Origin: Vespula vulgaris
Taxonomy: Eukaryota; Arthropoda; Insecta; Hymenoptera; Vespidae
Assembly (NCBI RefSeq): GCF_905475345.1
Contig: NC_066602.1
Coordinates: 558,001-622,000 of the forward strand
Length of the DNA stretch: 64,000 nt
Reading direction: 5' to 3'
Shown one piece after another: positions 34,491-47,137 of the stretch. How positions within the stretch are numbered: position 1 is the first letter of the stretch; each line of letters starts with the position of its first letter. The notes beneath the pieces are model-generated. The model was given only the letters and a program-made list of their open reading frames with translations, was not told the origin of the DNA and did no database searches. The position numbers were made by a program, and so were the translations under genes.

Positions 34491-36614
34491 AATGGAAGCA
34501 CAATTATATTCCCTATTACTTAGTAAGTTCATTACTTTCTGTTTAAAATTAATTTAAATATTTTCTCTTTTATCTACAACGTTTCTTAATGGAATTTTCT
34601 CTATTCTTTTCAGTCGAAAGGAACATTCGATACATCCATTATTTCATATATGTATCGATTTATATTTATATATATGTTCACTTATGCATCTGTTTTTTCT
34701 ATAATGCCTTACTTACGATGTATATATTAGAGGCAAACTACGAGCGCATATATTTATATTTTTATCTATTATTTCGTGAATTATCTGCGCTGTCTTATTA
34801 ATTAAGAAGGAAGTAAATAGATGTAAGTTGAAAAAGAAAATTGAAAGATAAGAACGTGAAAATAGATATTTAAATTCAAGAAAAAAAGAAGCGAACGAGT
34901 GTGTATTAGGAAAGTGGATCAGTTGATATCGAATTCACATTTTCATATATTTGTTTAGGATACATCATTTGTAATCAAATTATTGATAAACATTTACTTC
35001 TTCGGAATATGAGGACAAAATTGGCGAAAAAAAAGAAAATAATTAAAAGTTAATCGAAAACTTGGAATAATTTATTTTTAATCGAGGCAACATCGTGTCC
35101 AGACCAAACTTTAAGAAAGAAAAGATAATTAACAATTAAACCGTAGTACCTGAACATTGGCTGCATATTTGGATTCGATAATGGGTTTCGCTAATATTAT
35201 TCATTATTTTCTTGGTAAGTTGCATCTTATTTAAATTTTATAGTATCTAACGCGAAGATTAATTTTCATAAGATTTTGTTCTTTATAATGCATGCTATGG
35301 ACAATAGGTTAATTTTATATCCTATCTATAAGTTATATTAGAGACGCTACGTTATGCATTATTTTATACAACTTCATATCCAATACTACGATATATTGTT
35401 TTATAGTAGATTATAGAAAATTGCGTAGTTTCTTATTATTTCTTCATGCTATAGTTAACTTATTTTTATTATTATTAGATACTATATTTTACGTGTGAAT
35501 TATCTTTTACTTGTTGCATAATTTTGAATTATTGTGTAATATTAAACCGAGGAGAAAGGCTAATTAGGGGTTATCGGAATTAGGATATTTCTTTTTAGAC
35601 ATTTATACGATCCAATCGTATAATCGTATATAGAGCCAACTGTTGCGCATCTGTTTGCTATTCCGTGATATTATTCCGTATTTGCTATTTCAATGATACT
35701 ACCTGTTGAAGAGTCTAACAAACTAGGTGAATTGCTTGTCTGAAACTAGTAATTGCTTGTTTGCCGGTCAGCTAATCAATTAGAATAGAGATGCATGATT
35801 CCATGATAAGAATACAAAGAGACGAACGTAGAGACGACGTGTCTTCCGGAGACACATATCCGCAACCGAACCGATTTCCTTTACTTTTGCGATGAGACCT
35901 ATTAGTTTTCGTTTTCAATTATTATACTATCAGTTTGCGTGAATCTAAAGTTCATTTCAGAATGTTTTAAGGAGATTCTGACATTTTTTCTGATAAAAAT
36001 AAAATTTTGAAAATGGACTCAAATTTTTGCATAAATAATTTGGACGCTGATTAGGTATATTAAAAGATTAATTGAATATTTTTTATATTTTCGGAAGACT
36101 GAAGTATGTTTAACAAAAAAAGATATTTAAGGCATCAAAATTTTTTCAGGATCAATATTTATTAATGTCAATATGAAAATCATTCCATTGTAATAGTTCC
36201 AATAGAACTATTCGGAAGGAGTAAATTAAAAATATTTGAATGTTCATATATGTGATATATACTATTGATATTATCGTTATTGACATCAGTATTCATATAA
36301 TGGAGCTTCTCGGAAAAATTAGTAAGACAGATCTATCGAAATAATTATATCGATCTTCGTTTATATCAGTATATGTGTACGTACTTATTTCTAATTTTTG
36401 TTCGTAGATGATTGTGATAATTGTCCCTTTTCACGTAGTAATTGTTTCACACGATCGAATCGACGGAGGAAATATAGAAATTTGTATAAAGAGAAATAGA
36501 AGGAAAAAGGTTTTTGATGCGGTGTTACCACAGATTGTTGAAAGTTGATATTCCATATGCAAGTCGAAAAGAGTCAATTGCAGAACAGAAGGAAATTATT
36601 AGAGAAAAATAATA

Positions 36615-37315
36615 ATGGCTGCTATATACATCCATTCCTGGCAAACTACTGTAAGTAATTTTTCATTTTCTTCATTAACGAGTAATAATTATAATAATAA
36701 AATTTGTGAAAATTCTGCTTTAGTTTTCTAATTGGATCATTTTGTAGTCTCACTGATATGGAGACAATGATCACGGCGATTGGCTTCCCATATCATGTTG
36801 CATAAAACCAGAGAACTTTAACACTTTTGATCCTAATGGTGCATACGTTGGTGTTTTATTAAGGAAACTTAGTAAAATATTTGCAATAATATAAAAACAC
36901 GTTTGGATGTTAACATTTAACAGTCTCCTATTTTAATTAATTAGGGTTATTACAAAAGTGTATTTCATTCGATCAATAGTGATAGGATACTACGTCTTAA
37001 GAGTTATCATGAATTGTACCTTCCAAAATCTTTAATAATAATAATTTGCTTAATTACGTTTATTCATAGAGGGAGGCACAGCCATTTTCGCTAATTCATT
37101 ACATTTTTTTACAATTACCTTAAAGAAAAACTTATTCAATTTTTTCTTATGTACACGTAGGTGAATGTAATTTTCTTCATTCTTTGCAGGCGGCAGCGAA
37201 AGAACTTCGATGTTTATTCGTCGGAGTACAAAGAACTGATCTGGTAACTCCAAATCTAAAAGTCCAAGTCATTCATTTGTTGATTTTACACGCTACCAAC
37301 AACTGCCATTTTTAA
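36615..37315 (+). CDS. Family K: two-exon gene, intact splice sites
   Basis: Function unknown. Exon 1 is 36615-36650 (12 codons, MAAIYIHSWQTT) ending in ACT|GTAAGT, a consensus donor. A 539-nt intron follows. Its end has a strong pyrimidine tract (TTTTCTTCATTCTTTGCAG), and exon 2 is 37190-37315 (41 codons plus stop), containing KELRCLFVGVQR. The phases agree (0/0), giving about 53 residues. The exon 1 motif recurs at 21893-21931 (minus, with donor), 22405-22446 (plus, donor lost) and 40309 (stopped). The exon 2 block recurs at 40461-40655. The intron includes sequence shared with 21700-21890, so the present gene may be a composite formed by a rearrangement. The short product makes this uncertain. 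Confidence 0.35.
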
Positions 37316-37705
37316 ATTTAAGTCTAATAGAAAATAAATTAAAATTGTTTGATATACCGTCTGTGTTCCATAGCATGTAATGTTTAGCGAAATCTACTAT
37401 TGCTTAAACAGTGAATAGTTTAACTCGTCGTTCATTTATATCGTTTAAATGAGTTTAAAATTATCAAAAGTATTAAGTTTGAAGTTTTCACCTTTAAAAA
37501 GTGAGAGGGAAGCGTCAGTCATTCCAATGTTCGTTTTTATTGGCATCACACGCAGCTACGAAACTCAGATGCAAGTATTCCAATATGAAAATCATAAATT
37601 ATTTAAATTTTAGCTTAAAATTATTTTATGTTATTCGCGCGTTACGATATTCGTAATGTTTAAGCGAATATACTATCGTTTAAATATTACGGTTATGAAA
37701 ATAAT
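37040..37705 (+). repeat. Direct repeat with 40325-40975, first copy
   Basis: About 650 bp, starting just after CTTAATTACGTTT and ending near TTATGAAAATAATTCA. It includes family K exon 2 and a 3' tail of about 250 bp that is nearly identical to its partner. The tail is better conserved than the exon, which suggests a recent duplication with later change in the exon, or selection on the tail. Confidence 0.7.
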
Positions 37706-40300
37706 TCAAAGGGTTAAAAAGTGCAAAGGGTTAAAAAGAAAAATAATTGTTACAAAGTAGCCTGAAAAAAAAAGCAAACAAATATGTATTCAGAAAGTAT
37801 TACAATTTCATATTCTCTATGTTTGCGGTATATGTAAACTGGATTTTTGATTTATATTTACTTTTCTCTTAATTTTTCAGAAATTCTCTCAAAAATTTAT
37901 TAATCCTGCTCGGAAGAAAGATAAATAAGCATAAATTTTCATTTCTTGAATGAATTCTGAATACCTATTTATTTGCTTTTTTCTTTTGTTCTTTTCTTTT
38001 TAATTAAAATTCCTTTTTTTAATTTATTTTATGGTTTAATTTTCTTTTTAATCGTAAATTGATTTATATACTTAGAGATGCATACGCCGAGATAAATAGT
38101 TTATCATAATATATTAAATATATATGTTGACAATTATATTAATATGTATGTATACAAATGTATTTAATTGTTATACTATTATGTTATATGTGTGTTTGTG
38201 TGTGTATGTTTAAACACACATACACATAAAGTCTGTATATAAGAATAAGTGTTATACGAAATTATCGCTAATGTAAATTTTAACAGTATGTAATAAACTT
38301 AAAGGCAACTACAAAAATAGCTCTACATCCCTGTATTATTAATTACGTTTTACGCAACTGACTGTAGAAAAAAAATTATCCTTGACAAATGCATTCAGAT
38401 TGATAGATCGAAACAAAAAAAAATAGTAATATGATTTATTTTAACGAGAGCATCTTGTTTAAAGTGATATGTACCATAGAAATATCATTATGCCGCCTGA
38501 TCGGGGGCTTATGTATTCTTTTGGATTTTCCCTCTCTTGAATCTTCCAAGAACTTGCATGGAAGACTACTAGATTCAGTACCAACATCTTTAATCCGTTT
38601 CAATGAATACAATAAATTCAAGTATCAAATCAAGGTTTTCCTATCATTTATTTCTGTCATTATTTTTCATTCATTATCGAGATATTATGTCATCCACGGT
38701 TATCTCATTACAATGCTGCCAATAATTTTGAAACGAAACTATCGTAAATGGTGAATTTTTTTTTGTTTTTTCGTTCTTTTCTCTTTTTGAGTCCATCTCT
38801 GCTTTTGATTCCTCCTATCGATCATTCTCCATAACTATATCTTTTCGATTATTTTACTTTGTAAAAATTTAATTTTGCTTATCTCCTTTTTGGGGAGTGA
38901 ATATTTTTTCGCATTTATTTATTGATATTTATTTATTTTTCGTGAAAAACACAATGACATTGCCTAGACAATAGGATTCAGAAGATTCTATTCAGAAGGA
39001 AAGATTATTTCATGGAGAGCTATTTCCTATAACATTTATAAGTTATGCTTAGCGCCACGTCGATCAGTTAGTCGAGTAACGATAAATAAAAAAAAGTATG
39101 ATAGATCTCTATTACGTTAGGCACTCTATTATATCAGTATTATATTATATCTGTGCTTATCGAGAAATTAAATCATTCGGATAATGCATTCGCAAAATAC
39201 AAATATTATTTTACTAGAAATACAATAAAATCACTGCTACACTCGGTTATACGTAATAAATAATAAATGATTGCAGAAATATAATTTTTTCATAAGAACT
39301 AACTAGTTTAGGGCATAACATACGCCATATAGCGCAATACAATATACGCAACCTTGTATATAGTGCATAATTAGCTCATTCTTTTGTTCTTCGCTCGGAA
39401 ATAAATTTTCAGAAAAATCTACTCGCTCGTATGAAAGAATTGAATCAGTTACGTGGTGCATTGCTTTGCAAAAGACTTAACTGGCTAGTTAAATGATGCA
39501 GTTAAATAATAATAATAAAGTAATTGAATTATATAGCTTATCGTATTATTCAATTGTCTAGTCGCTTTGTTGAGAGGAAAACAAATTAGAAAATTCCTTT
39601 TCTTTTTCTTTTTTTTTTTGAAAATGAGACAACAGGTGTGCGTACACACGCACACAAGACCGCGCACTCATTCCCGGCCACTTGACTTGCGCAGATAAGC
39701 GCGCACCACATCACACGCAGATGGAGAGAGATAACGAAGGTTTAAAACGACGGTACTCGACGATAAGTAAGGGAGAAAATAATAGGTATATTCTCTATCA
39801 TTAAATCCCTATTGAAACGTATCAACAGGGTAATTCGCGCTACGCAGCAAATTACTTCGTCCAAATCGCAATATTGTTTATATCAGTACATAGCCATGTA
39901 CTTATTTACAATTTTTTGTTCGTGGATGATAGTGATAATTGTTCCTTGTCACGTAATAATTGTTCCACACGATCGAATCGATAAAGGAAGTACGAAAATT
40001 TACATAAAGACAAAATAGAAAGCGAAGGATTTATGCTTCATTGTGTACTATGCACCTCTCGGCAACTACCCAAAATATCTTGAATAAATTTAAATCTTGT
40101 AAAGAATAATAATGCTTTACTTTCAAGGAATAAAGAGGGTAGAAATGATATAAAGTGTTAAACGGATATTTCCTTTTATTCGCAAGATTTAGTTTCCGAT
40201 GCGATGTTACCACACACATTGCGAAAAGTTGATGTTCCTTACATACACATCGAAAAGAGTCGAGCGCAGAATTCAAGAAATCATTACAGAAAAATATTAA
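37705..40300. repeat. AT-rich stretch with inserted repeat copies
   Basis: 37705-38300 is low-complexity AT sequence with a short TGTGTGTT/AACACACA hairpin at 38188-38228. 38430-39010 is the reverse of 20740-21290. 39050-39320 repeats 27130-27440. 39800-40300 has a degraded copy of the sequence before family K exon 1 (compare 36330-36610). No other gene seen. Confidence 0.5.
39540..39790 (-). pseudogene. Family D C-terminal module near 39.6 kb
   Basis: Minus-strand tail module, with a poly-A/T run at 39600-39620 that breaks the frame. Direct counterpart of 27590-27850. Confidence 0.35.
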
Positions 40301-40308
40301 TGGCTACT

Positions 40309-40655
40309 ATGTACATCTATTCCTAGCTTAATTACGTTTACTCATAGAGAGAGATACAAATATTTTCGTTAGTTCATTACATTTTTTTACAATTACCTTA
40401 AAGAAAAACTTATATAATATATTTTCTTATATACACCTACGTGAATGTAACTTTCATTCTTTGCGGGTGGCAGCGAGAGAGCTTCGATGTTTATTCGTCG
40501 GAGTACAAAGGAAAACTAATTCGGTAACCGTCCAAACTAATCATTTATTGACTGTACATGTTGCCAACAACGGCCATTTCAAAATTCGAGTCCAACAGAG
40601 AATAAATAAAAATTATCTGATATTCCGTCGGTGTTTCGTGGCGTGTAATGTTTAA
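40309..40655 (+). pseudogene. Family K copy: exon 1 stopped, acceptor lost
   Basis: ATG GCT ACT at 40309 stops after eight codons, and the donor region is deleted. The exon 2 acceptor GCAG is changed to GCGG (about 40457). The exon 2 frame itself (40461-40655) is open longer than in the 37190 copy, to 64 codons, because the stop codon has become AAA. It shares ELRCLFVGVQR. Confidence 0.4.
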
Positions 40656-40975
40656 CGGAATCTACTACTGCTTAAATAGTGGATAGTTTAACTCGTCGTA
40701 CATTTATATCGTTTAAATGAGTTTAAAATTATCAAAAGTATTAAGTTTGAAGTTTTCACCTTTAAAAAGTGAGGGTAACCGTCAAAGTCATTCCAATGTT
40801 CGTTTTTATTGACATTACACGCAGCGATGAAACTCAGATGCAACTATTCCAATATGAAAATCATAAATTATTTAAATTTTAGCTGAAAATTATTTTATGT
40901 TATTCGCACGTTACGATCTTCGTAATGTTTAAGCGAATATACTATCGTTTAAATATTACGATTATGAAAATAATT
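40325..40975 (+). repeat. Direct repeat with 37040-37705, second copy
   Basis: Second copy of the block, 3.3 kb downstream. The stretch 40680-40780 matches 37410-37505 almost base for base. The duplication is part of the extra 4 kb that upsets the palindrome sums in the centre. Confidence 0.7.
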
Positions 40976-40999
40976 CATTTGTCGATTCTATTATATCTA

Positions 41000-43270
41000 A
41001 AACATTAACTTGAAATATTATAATTATTACTATAATAATAATAATATTCAGTTTATCAAAAATCAAGCAAAAGCATATCAATTCTTCGTTCTTTCGGTAA
41101 AAAGATGAAAAGCACAGAATGATTTCTATTTTGATATTATTCCGTATTTACCTTTTATACTCGGCGTCCTTTCGAACGTTTGGTAGCAGCAACAGGGCGG
41201 TATTAACGTCGCACAAACGTGGTATATAGTGTAACATATTACATAGTCTCACTTTGGTACACCAAGGAATATATGTAGTGGTATTTGTTTTATCTGAATT
41301 TATATAGATCGAGGAACAAATTTCTTGCAAAAGAAATCAAAATTCTATGAAAACAAATGATTCTGATCTTAATTCTTATTTTCAAAATGAGACAACATGT
41401 GTCCGTTCACACGCAGATAGAAAGACACACGTATTCCCGTCCACATGTCAGTGCACAAAAGCGTACACAAGAGCACACGTGCATGGAGAGAGGCAATAAC
41501 AAATCTTTTAATCCGAGAGTAATTAACGATACGTACATGCATTTTCAGTAAGACCCAATCAAAACTTACTAACAAGAGAGTTGGGATTACACAGCAAATT
41601 AATTCGTTCAAATTTCGATATTACTAAAAAACGTACACTAAGTATTATAAATATTTTTCTAGTACATATCGTGAATACTATATGAAGAATAATTTGAAAC
41701 ACTGAACTCAAAATTTCTTCTATTGGGATATACTACTCAATTTAAATTGATGAAATAACTATGACGTAAACATGGCCTTAACATTTCTCGTATAATTTAA
41801 AAATATTCTCGGGCTAGTATTGTTATCTGGAAAAGCGGTGAGTCTTTATATCGTTCTCGTAGGTTTACTTATGATAGATGATAAACTTTCAGTTCCATCT
41901 TAATTTCACTTTGATTCATGTTCCACATGGAACGTCTGACAATCCTTCAACGGTCCTTTCGACTTGAACCTAGCTAAAACTCCCCATCCATGGATTCTTT
42001 GAAAAAGGTGTATTCATGAAAAAGGTCTAATCGTACCACTATTCGAACGAATAATGTTACGTCGAATTAAAAGGGATTGGTCGAGAAATTCGTTTCCTCC
42101 GAACACATATCCTTTTCGGCCGATTAACAAAAAATTTTAATCGACCTGCGTAAAGCGCATTCAAATGAAATACGTAGAGAAAAAGACGATGTAACGGAAA
42201 AAAAATGAATATGGAGAAAGATTCTCTCTGAATTCATATTCCTTATTATTGCGTAATACAGGAAAAGAAATGATAGTTTCAAGAGATAAACAAAGGAGAA
42301 ATTAATTCTTATTGATAGTCATTTTTAAGTAGATAAATAAAAAAAATTAATTGTCAATAGTCAATATTCTTTAATTAATTTCAAATTATAAGCTGTGAAG
42401 GAAAAAGAAAAAAAAAAAGAAAAAAAAAGTAATATGCCGAATTAAAAGATATTGTTCCTTAATAAAAGAGAATCTCAATACCCCTTAATTAATTTCATTT
42501 TCGACCTTTCCGTTCGTCTGAGCAATTAATGTGCGTAAAACGTAATAACCATAACTGCCCTGAACCCTTTCGGACGTTAGCTCTCAGCAAATCGATGGTA
42601 CTTTATCGAGCAAACGTAGTTCACATCTGAAAATATATATCATAATTTTAAAAGCACATAATGTATTATAGAGATGCTTGGTTTATATGAATTCGTAGAT
42701 ATTAAAGAACATATTTTGTTATAAACAGACCAAAATTTTATCCTTTATTATTTTCTACGAAATCTATGATAAGTTTTGAAGAAAATTTTTTACATTTGCA
42801 TCTCTTTCATCGATGAGATCTCTTGTTTTTTTGCTAGATGATATAACTATCACTTCTATCGTTTTCTTCCGGATTAATATTTATTTTTTCTAACGTGGCT
42901 GTATAAACGCCTATTTGAAATTCTTATTCACCGCTTATATCTTATATCATGAGACGTGTGCGTATTTGGACATCTAGCCGATCTTCTAATAAAAAAAAAA
43001 CAAATATGGAGATAATTGCATTTTACGAAATCACGGAATGATACATAATAATAACATAATACTTTCCTAGTTTTCTGACTAATTATTCGAGGGATCTATT
43101 TATACTACTCGAAGCTTCAGTACGAACTGATTTCAGCTTTGAAAATCTCTTTCTCCAGTTTTACGATCGCTTGTTTACTTCATCGAATTTCGCTATATAT
43201 ACAACTTCTTGTTATTATTCTCCTACAGCGAAACAGAGAAGGGCTCATATTGTCGTGAAAACACAACCCA
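41000..43270 (+). repeat. Block mirrored at 19.15-20.6 kb
   Basis: 41000-41350 has no recognised content. 41380-41950 has the D tail and the module that also lies at 28050-28230 and 51650-51850. 42060-42560 is a forward spacer module. 42740-43010 is a degraded family D start (minus). 43030-43260 mirrors 19180-19390. Confidence 0.5.
41385..41540 (-). pseudogene. Family D C-terminal module near 41.4 kb
   Basis: Minus-strand tail module, truncated at its end near 41385 and rich in CA/CG dinucleotides in the middle. It joins the K-family duplication (ends about 40975) to the mirror block at 41.9-43.3 kb. Confidence 0.35.
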
Positions 43271-44180
43271 CGTTCTCTTTCGTAAGATCGACTGATATTC
43301 TTTTCATGTAACTTAGTAATTGAACGATCTTTTGATTTTTTTTATTGTGTCATTTCAATAGAAAACTTCAGAAAAATATGTATTTCTCAAAAAGTTGCGG
43401 TGGAAACAATGGTTCTTCAATATACATTAAATTCTTTGCAATATATCATTAAATAATTCTGAGGTTCTCTCGAAGAAGAAAAAGGAAAGAAAGTAATATT
43501 ACGAAAAAAAAATAAATATGAGACAGGATTTTATTCGAAGCAATATATTTTATTACTATTGCGTAATAAAGAAAAGGATGTCTTTGTTAACTTAAGCAAT
43601 AGGTATGTGTTTACAAGAAGGAAAGATAACATTGGATGCAATGTTTTCAAAGAATACCAAAGAAGATATACCTTCCGACGAAGAAATATTTTAGAAAAGA
43701 AGATTTCACAAAAGGAATTACGTAATACGAAAATAGTAGTATCGTCCATATCCAATAGTAATGGAACACTATTTTTAAGTATAACTTGGATTTACGAAAG
43801 AGGAAACAAGAATTTTCGTACGTGAGTTAATTTAAATACTTTCATAGCAATTAATTCGATATAACGTTAATAATTGAAATAATCATTAATAATAATGCAT
43901 TATATCATAATGTAAGTAATAATAATTACAGTTGAAGGTGACATTTTCAAATTAGAAAACCAAACTTTCTGGATTTTAATTCTCTAATTAGAACGCAAGG
44001 GATGAGAAATTTCCCCTCTACTGTAATTATGTAGTAACAGTAATATATAATTAATGTACACGCAAAATAATCTCATGAATCTGGGAATCTTTCAATGAAA
44101 TTGACAATTATTCTGATCTTCTTTAACTGAAATAATCATAAAACTGTAATTATTTATAATATAATTAATTACTACAATAG
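43270..44180. repeat. Degraded F-like and AT-rich sequence
   Basis: 43280-43470 resembles the family F region (minus) in remnants. 43500-43860 resembles 8940-9300. 43940-44180 resembles 9400-9560 inverted. A frame at 43559-43825 (plus) is basic and open for 88 codons, but it has no conserved partner. Confidence 0.4.
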
Positions 44181-44189
44181 TGATTATTG

Positions 44190-44275
44190 TATACTTATGA
44201 AAAAGAAGTACGTTCACAGCGGTCTGGACGCTTATCTAATGTGCTTAAAGAGAGCGATAAGAAGGATTTGTTTGT
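44190..44275 (+). pseudogene. Family F C-terminal fragment
   Basis: Only the last 27 or so codons (FMKKKYVHSGLDAYLMCLKR) remain, at the left edge of the inverted arm. They are mirror-matched to 18794-19030. The sequence to the left is unrelated AT-rich DNA. Confidence 0.45.
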
Positions 44276-44720
44276 AATAGTACATGAGTATGCCTCGTAC
44301 GATATAGTGATATTTGATGAAGTAAACAAGTATTCATAAAACTGGGGAAAGAGATTTTCAAAGCTGAGCTCACTTCCTATTGAAACTTCGAGTAGTATAA
44401 ATAGATCCCTCGACTAATTAGTCAGGAAACCAGGAAAGTATTATATTATTGTTATGTATCATTCCGTGATGTCGTAATATACAATTTGAGACTACCAATC
44501 CGTTTACTTATTTACTTCTTTTTTATTAAGAGAATCGCAAAATTTCCAAACACGAGTGAGTTTCGTGCTGTAAGTAATACCGAAGAGGAATTCCAGGTAG
44601 ACATTTACACGGTTAGAAAAAATGAATATTAATCCGAAAGAAAACGATAGAAGTGATAGTGACGACATCCAACAAAAAACGGAGAGATTTCGTACATAAT
44701 GCGAGGGATGATAATGTTGA

Positions 44721-45095
44721 AAAAGAATTGATTCAACACTTATCATAGACATCGTAAAAAACTATAAAGTACAAAATATTAATTTTTTTGCAAAAATATA
44801 CGATCCTCCATGTCTACAAATTCCCCTGTTAACGAGTATTGATCGGAATTTAACGATCTGCGCGTACGCAATACCTTCTCTCATAGCTACTGTCCAGCCT
44901 TATCATATTAAACGATTTATTATTACCTCCATCCGTGCACGTACGCGTTTACGTACGCGAGTCAAGTGGGCGGGAATGAGTGCGCGTGTCAACGTACACT
45001 TGCTCCCTTATTTTGAAAAGAAGAAAGGTATTTCTTCATTAGTCTTCCTTTCATCAAACAAAGCAGACAATTCCATAAAACGACTAGCGGAATAA
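44721..45095 (+). CDS. Family D: longest coding-like frame, no visible start
   Basis: Function unknown. The frame is open for 124 codons to TAA at 45093-45095, long for such AT-rich DNA, but it lacks an early ATG; the first in frame is at about 44982. It contains FFAKIYDPPCLQIPLLTSID near residue 25 and ends with a hydrophobic-polar tail (VFLSSNKADN). The same frame is kept at 32830-33160 (plus), 18000-18297 (minus) and 8100-8215 (minus). The C-terminal part alone is kept at about 7490-7601, 49970-50210 and others. Upstream, in another frame, lies a short acidic-basic segment (44540-44718) also seen at 32607-32823, so an earlier exon or a frameshift is likely. The frame conservation between copies is the main evidence; the start and the full gene remain undefined. 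Confidence 0.42.
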   Translation, partial: KRIDSTLIIDIVKNYKVQNINFFAKIYDPPCLQIPLLTSIDRNLTICAYAIPSLIATVQPYHIKRFIITSIRARTRLRTRVKWAGMSARVNVHLLPYFEKKKGISSLVFLSSNKADNSIKRLAE

Positions 45096-45394
45096 TTCAA
45101 TTATCCATTTAGCTGAACGATTTAATTCCCTGATTAAGTCTTCTGCAGATCGATGTAGTAGGAAGAATGGATTCTTCCATATGAACGAATACATTTTTTT
45201 AGAAAATTACCTCCTATTGGAGAATGCAAAATAATAACCCCGTTATAATTCTAGTTATCTTAAATTTCCTATATTATGTTCCAAATCAATTGATGTCTAA
45301 GAATATAGTCCATAACTCTGCACAATATGTAACTGTATTGTCAAACAATGAATCTACATAGGTAATTAAATGGTACAGCTAAACTTCAATTATC

Positions 45395-45610
45395 TGCTTG
45401 GTCTGATGAAAGAAAAGCAAATGAAAGAATTATTTCCTTATATTCAACATAAGCCAGCAGTTAGACGCACCCACGAACACAGAACAGCATACTCCATCCC
45501 GGCCACTCGACTGACGCAGATAGATGCGCACGCAGATGAAGAGAGTTAATAACGAAAGATTTAAAAGGAAGGTACTTAATGATAAGTAACGGAGAACGTA
45601 TCACGGACAT
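45395..45610 (-). pseudogene. Family D C-terminal module facing the 44.7-kb gene
   Basis: Inverted tail module immediately downstream of the open frame at 44721-45095. The two form a head-to-head inverted repeat with about 300 nt between them. It is similar to the pair at 7370-8100. Confidence 0.35.
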
Positions 45611-46069
45611 TCATTGTTACTAAATCCTTTTCAGAACGAATTAAATGGGCAATTCGCGCTACTGACCAAATTACTTCGTCCAATTTCAAAATTTATGGAA
45701 AACGCTAATTAAATATTACGAATATTTTTTAAATAGATGTGAATATCATGACAAACAAATTGGAATATAAAATTCAACGTTTCTCTCGTTTTAATTATAT
45801 CGGATGATTACTTAATTTAAATCAATGGAATAACGATGACGTGAACGTGGACTTCCTATTTCACGTTTAATTTAAAAGTATTCCACTGCTAGTCATTATT
45901 TCCAAAAACGGTGAATCTTTTGGTTATTCCTGTCTGTTAAATTATTCTGTATTATATACATCCCGCAGTTTCATGTCAAGTCCCCTTTGATTCTTGCCTC
46001 ATGGGAAACTTCGGAGGACCTTTCAATAAATCTTTCCGAGTTCAATCGAATATACGCTCCAGCTAAAGC

Positions 46070-46330
46070 CGCTCACGTTTGGATCCTTTGAAAAATGTAA
46101 ATCTCTCCCATTTCCTCTTACCGCTGTTCCAAGCTTCATAAAACAGCGCCATATTGGTCTTTCCAAGCTTCGTCGTCAAGCACAAATGTTTTTTCTTCTT
46201 TTTCCTCTTCTTAAGTATTCTCAATCAGATAACGCATACATGAACAATAGCTAACGATGTTTCTTCCTTGGTTAGAATTTCCAACTGCTTTTTAAACCAC
46301 TCTTCTGCATTCACGATCCAATGCGCTGTA
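46070..46330 (-). pseudogene. Family B remnant, short form in inverted arm
   Basis: Mirror partner of 16860-17160, read on the minus strand upstream of 46420. The acidic start EEEKEEKTFVLDDEAWKD is in frame and ends at TGA, a different stop from the TAA in 6700-6990. The stop was therefore gained independently at the same codon. Confidence 0.4.
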
Positions 46331-46419
46331 TTATAACAGATGAAATTAACATAGAAAATTGGATAAGATACGTGACGAGTTACTTATATCTGATCTCTTC
46401 GTACCTCGTTTATTTAAAT

Positions 46420-46836
46420 TCAATATTGAAGTCGATGGTTGTTATAGTATTGTTCTAGCAATAGTAACATGTTGCTTTCATACACCAGATAATTAGCTTC
46501 CTCTCTCACCAACTTGGGTTTCAGATTATTGGCAAGATTTGTAATAAACTCGTAAGCAGCATCAGCTTCCTCCGCCGTTTTTACCATCTGACACATTAAA
46601 TGACGAATAACAAGTAACGCACAATTCTATAAAAAAAAATAGAGGAAATTTTGTTCATTTATTATTATTTACCTCCTCTCCTACATCAAGCATTTTGTTT
46701 CCTATATCGAATATTCTTTATTACAGCAGTTGAAAATTATACGGATTCTTGATTTATATTGAAATAATACCTTTAAAATTGCTTAAGGTAAGAGACCTAA
46801 TAACCCACTCATCGATAGAAATACTCTCGTCGCCAT
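46420..46836 (-). pseudogene. Family A copy: exon 1 broken, exon 2 intact
   Basis: Mirror copy of the gene at 16346. Exon 1 region is 46673-46836, starting ATG GCG ACG, but it reaches a stop after about 17 codons because of small indels. The donor (GAG|GTAAAT) and acceptor (TGTCAG) are both kept. Exon 2 (46420-46587) is again exactly 168 nt, fully open, and ends with the same stop. Its translation differs from 16597-16764 at many residues but keeps the frame throughout (EEADAAYEFITNLANN is the core). The open second exon next to a dead first exon suggests recent inactivation or use with another promoter. Confidence 0.6.
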
Positions 46837-47137
46837 GATAAAATCTGTGTAAAAATTCAATAAATTTTCATAAAATGTACCTATGATATAGAATTTATAT
46901 TCCATATTACACTTTAGAATAAAATATCTATATCTTATCTCTAAAATATCTTAATATTTGATAAACACAGCACTGATTGATTTACCATTTAAACATAAGA
47001 CTGAAGAGAAAAACGTTTTCCTTTCCTAATCTGGTTGACGGTCGGATATTTGTCTTATCCAAATAGGACATATCGTCTGATGTAAGGAAAAACAAGAAGT
47101 ACCGATGTACGTGTGTTTCATTTCAGATGTCGAATGT

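Noticed and set aside
38188..38228. TGTGTGTT/AACACACA palindrome as a regulatory hairpin
   Set aside because: Simple dinucleotide repeats in opposite orientation; no conserved copy at the homologous places.
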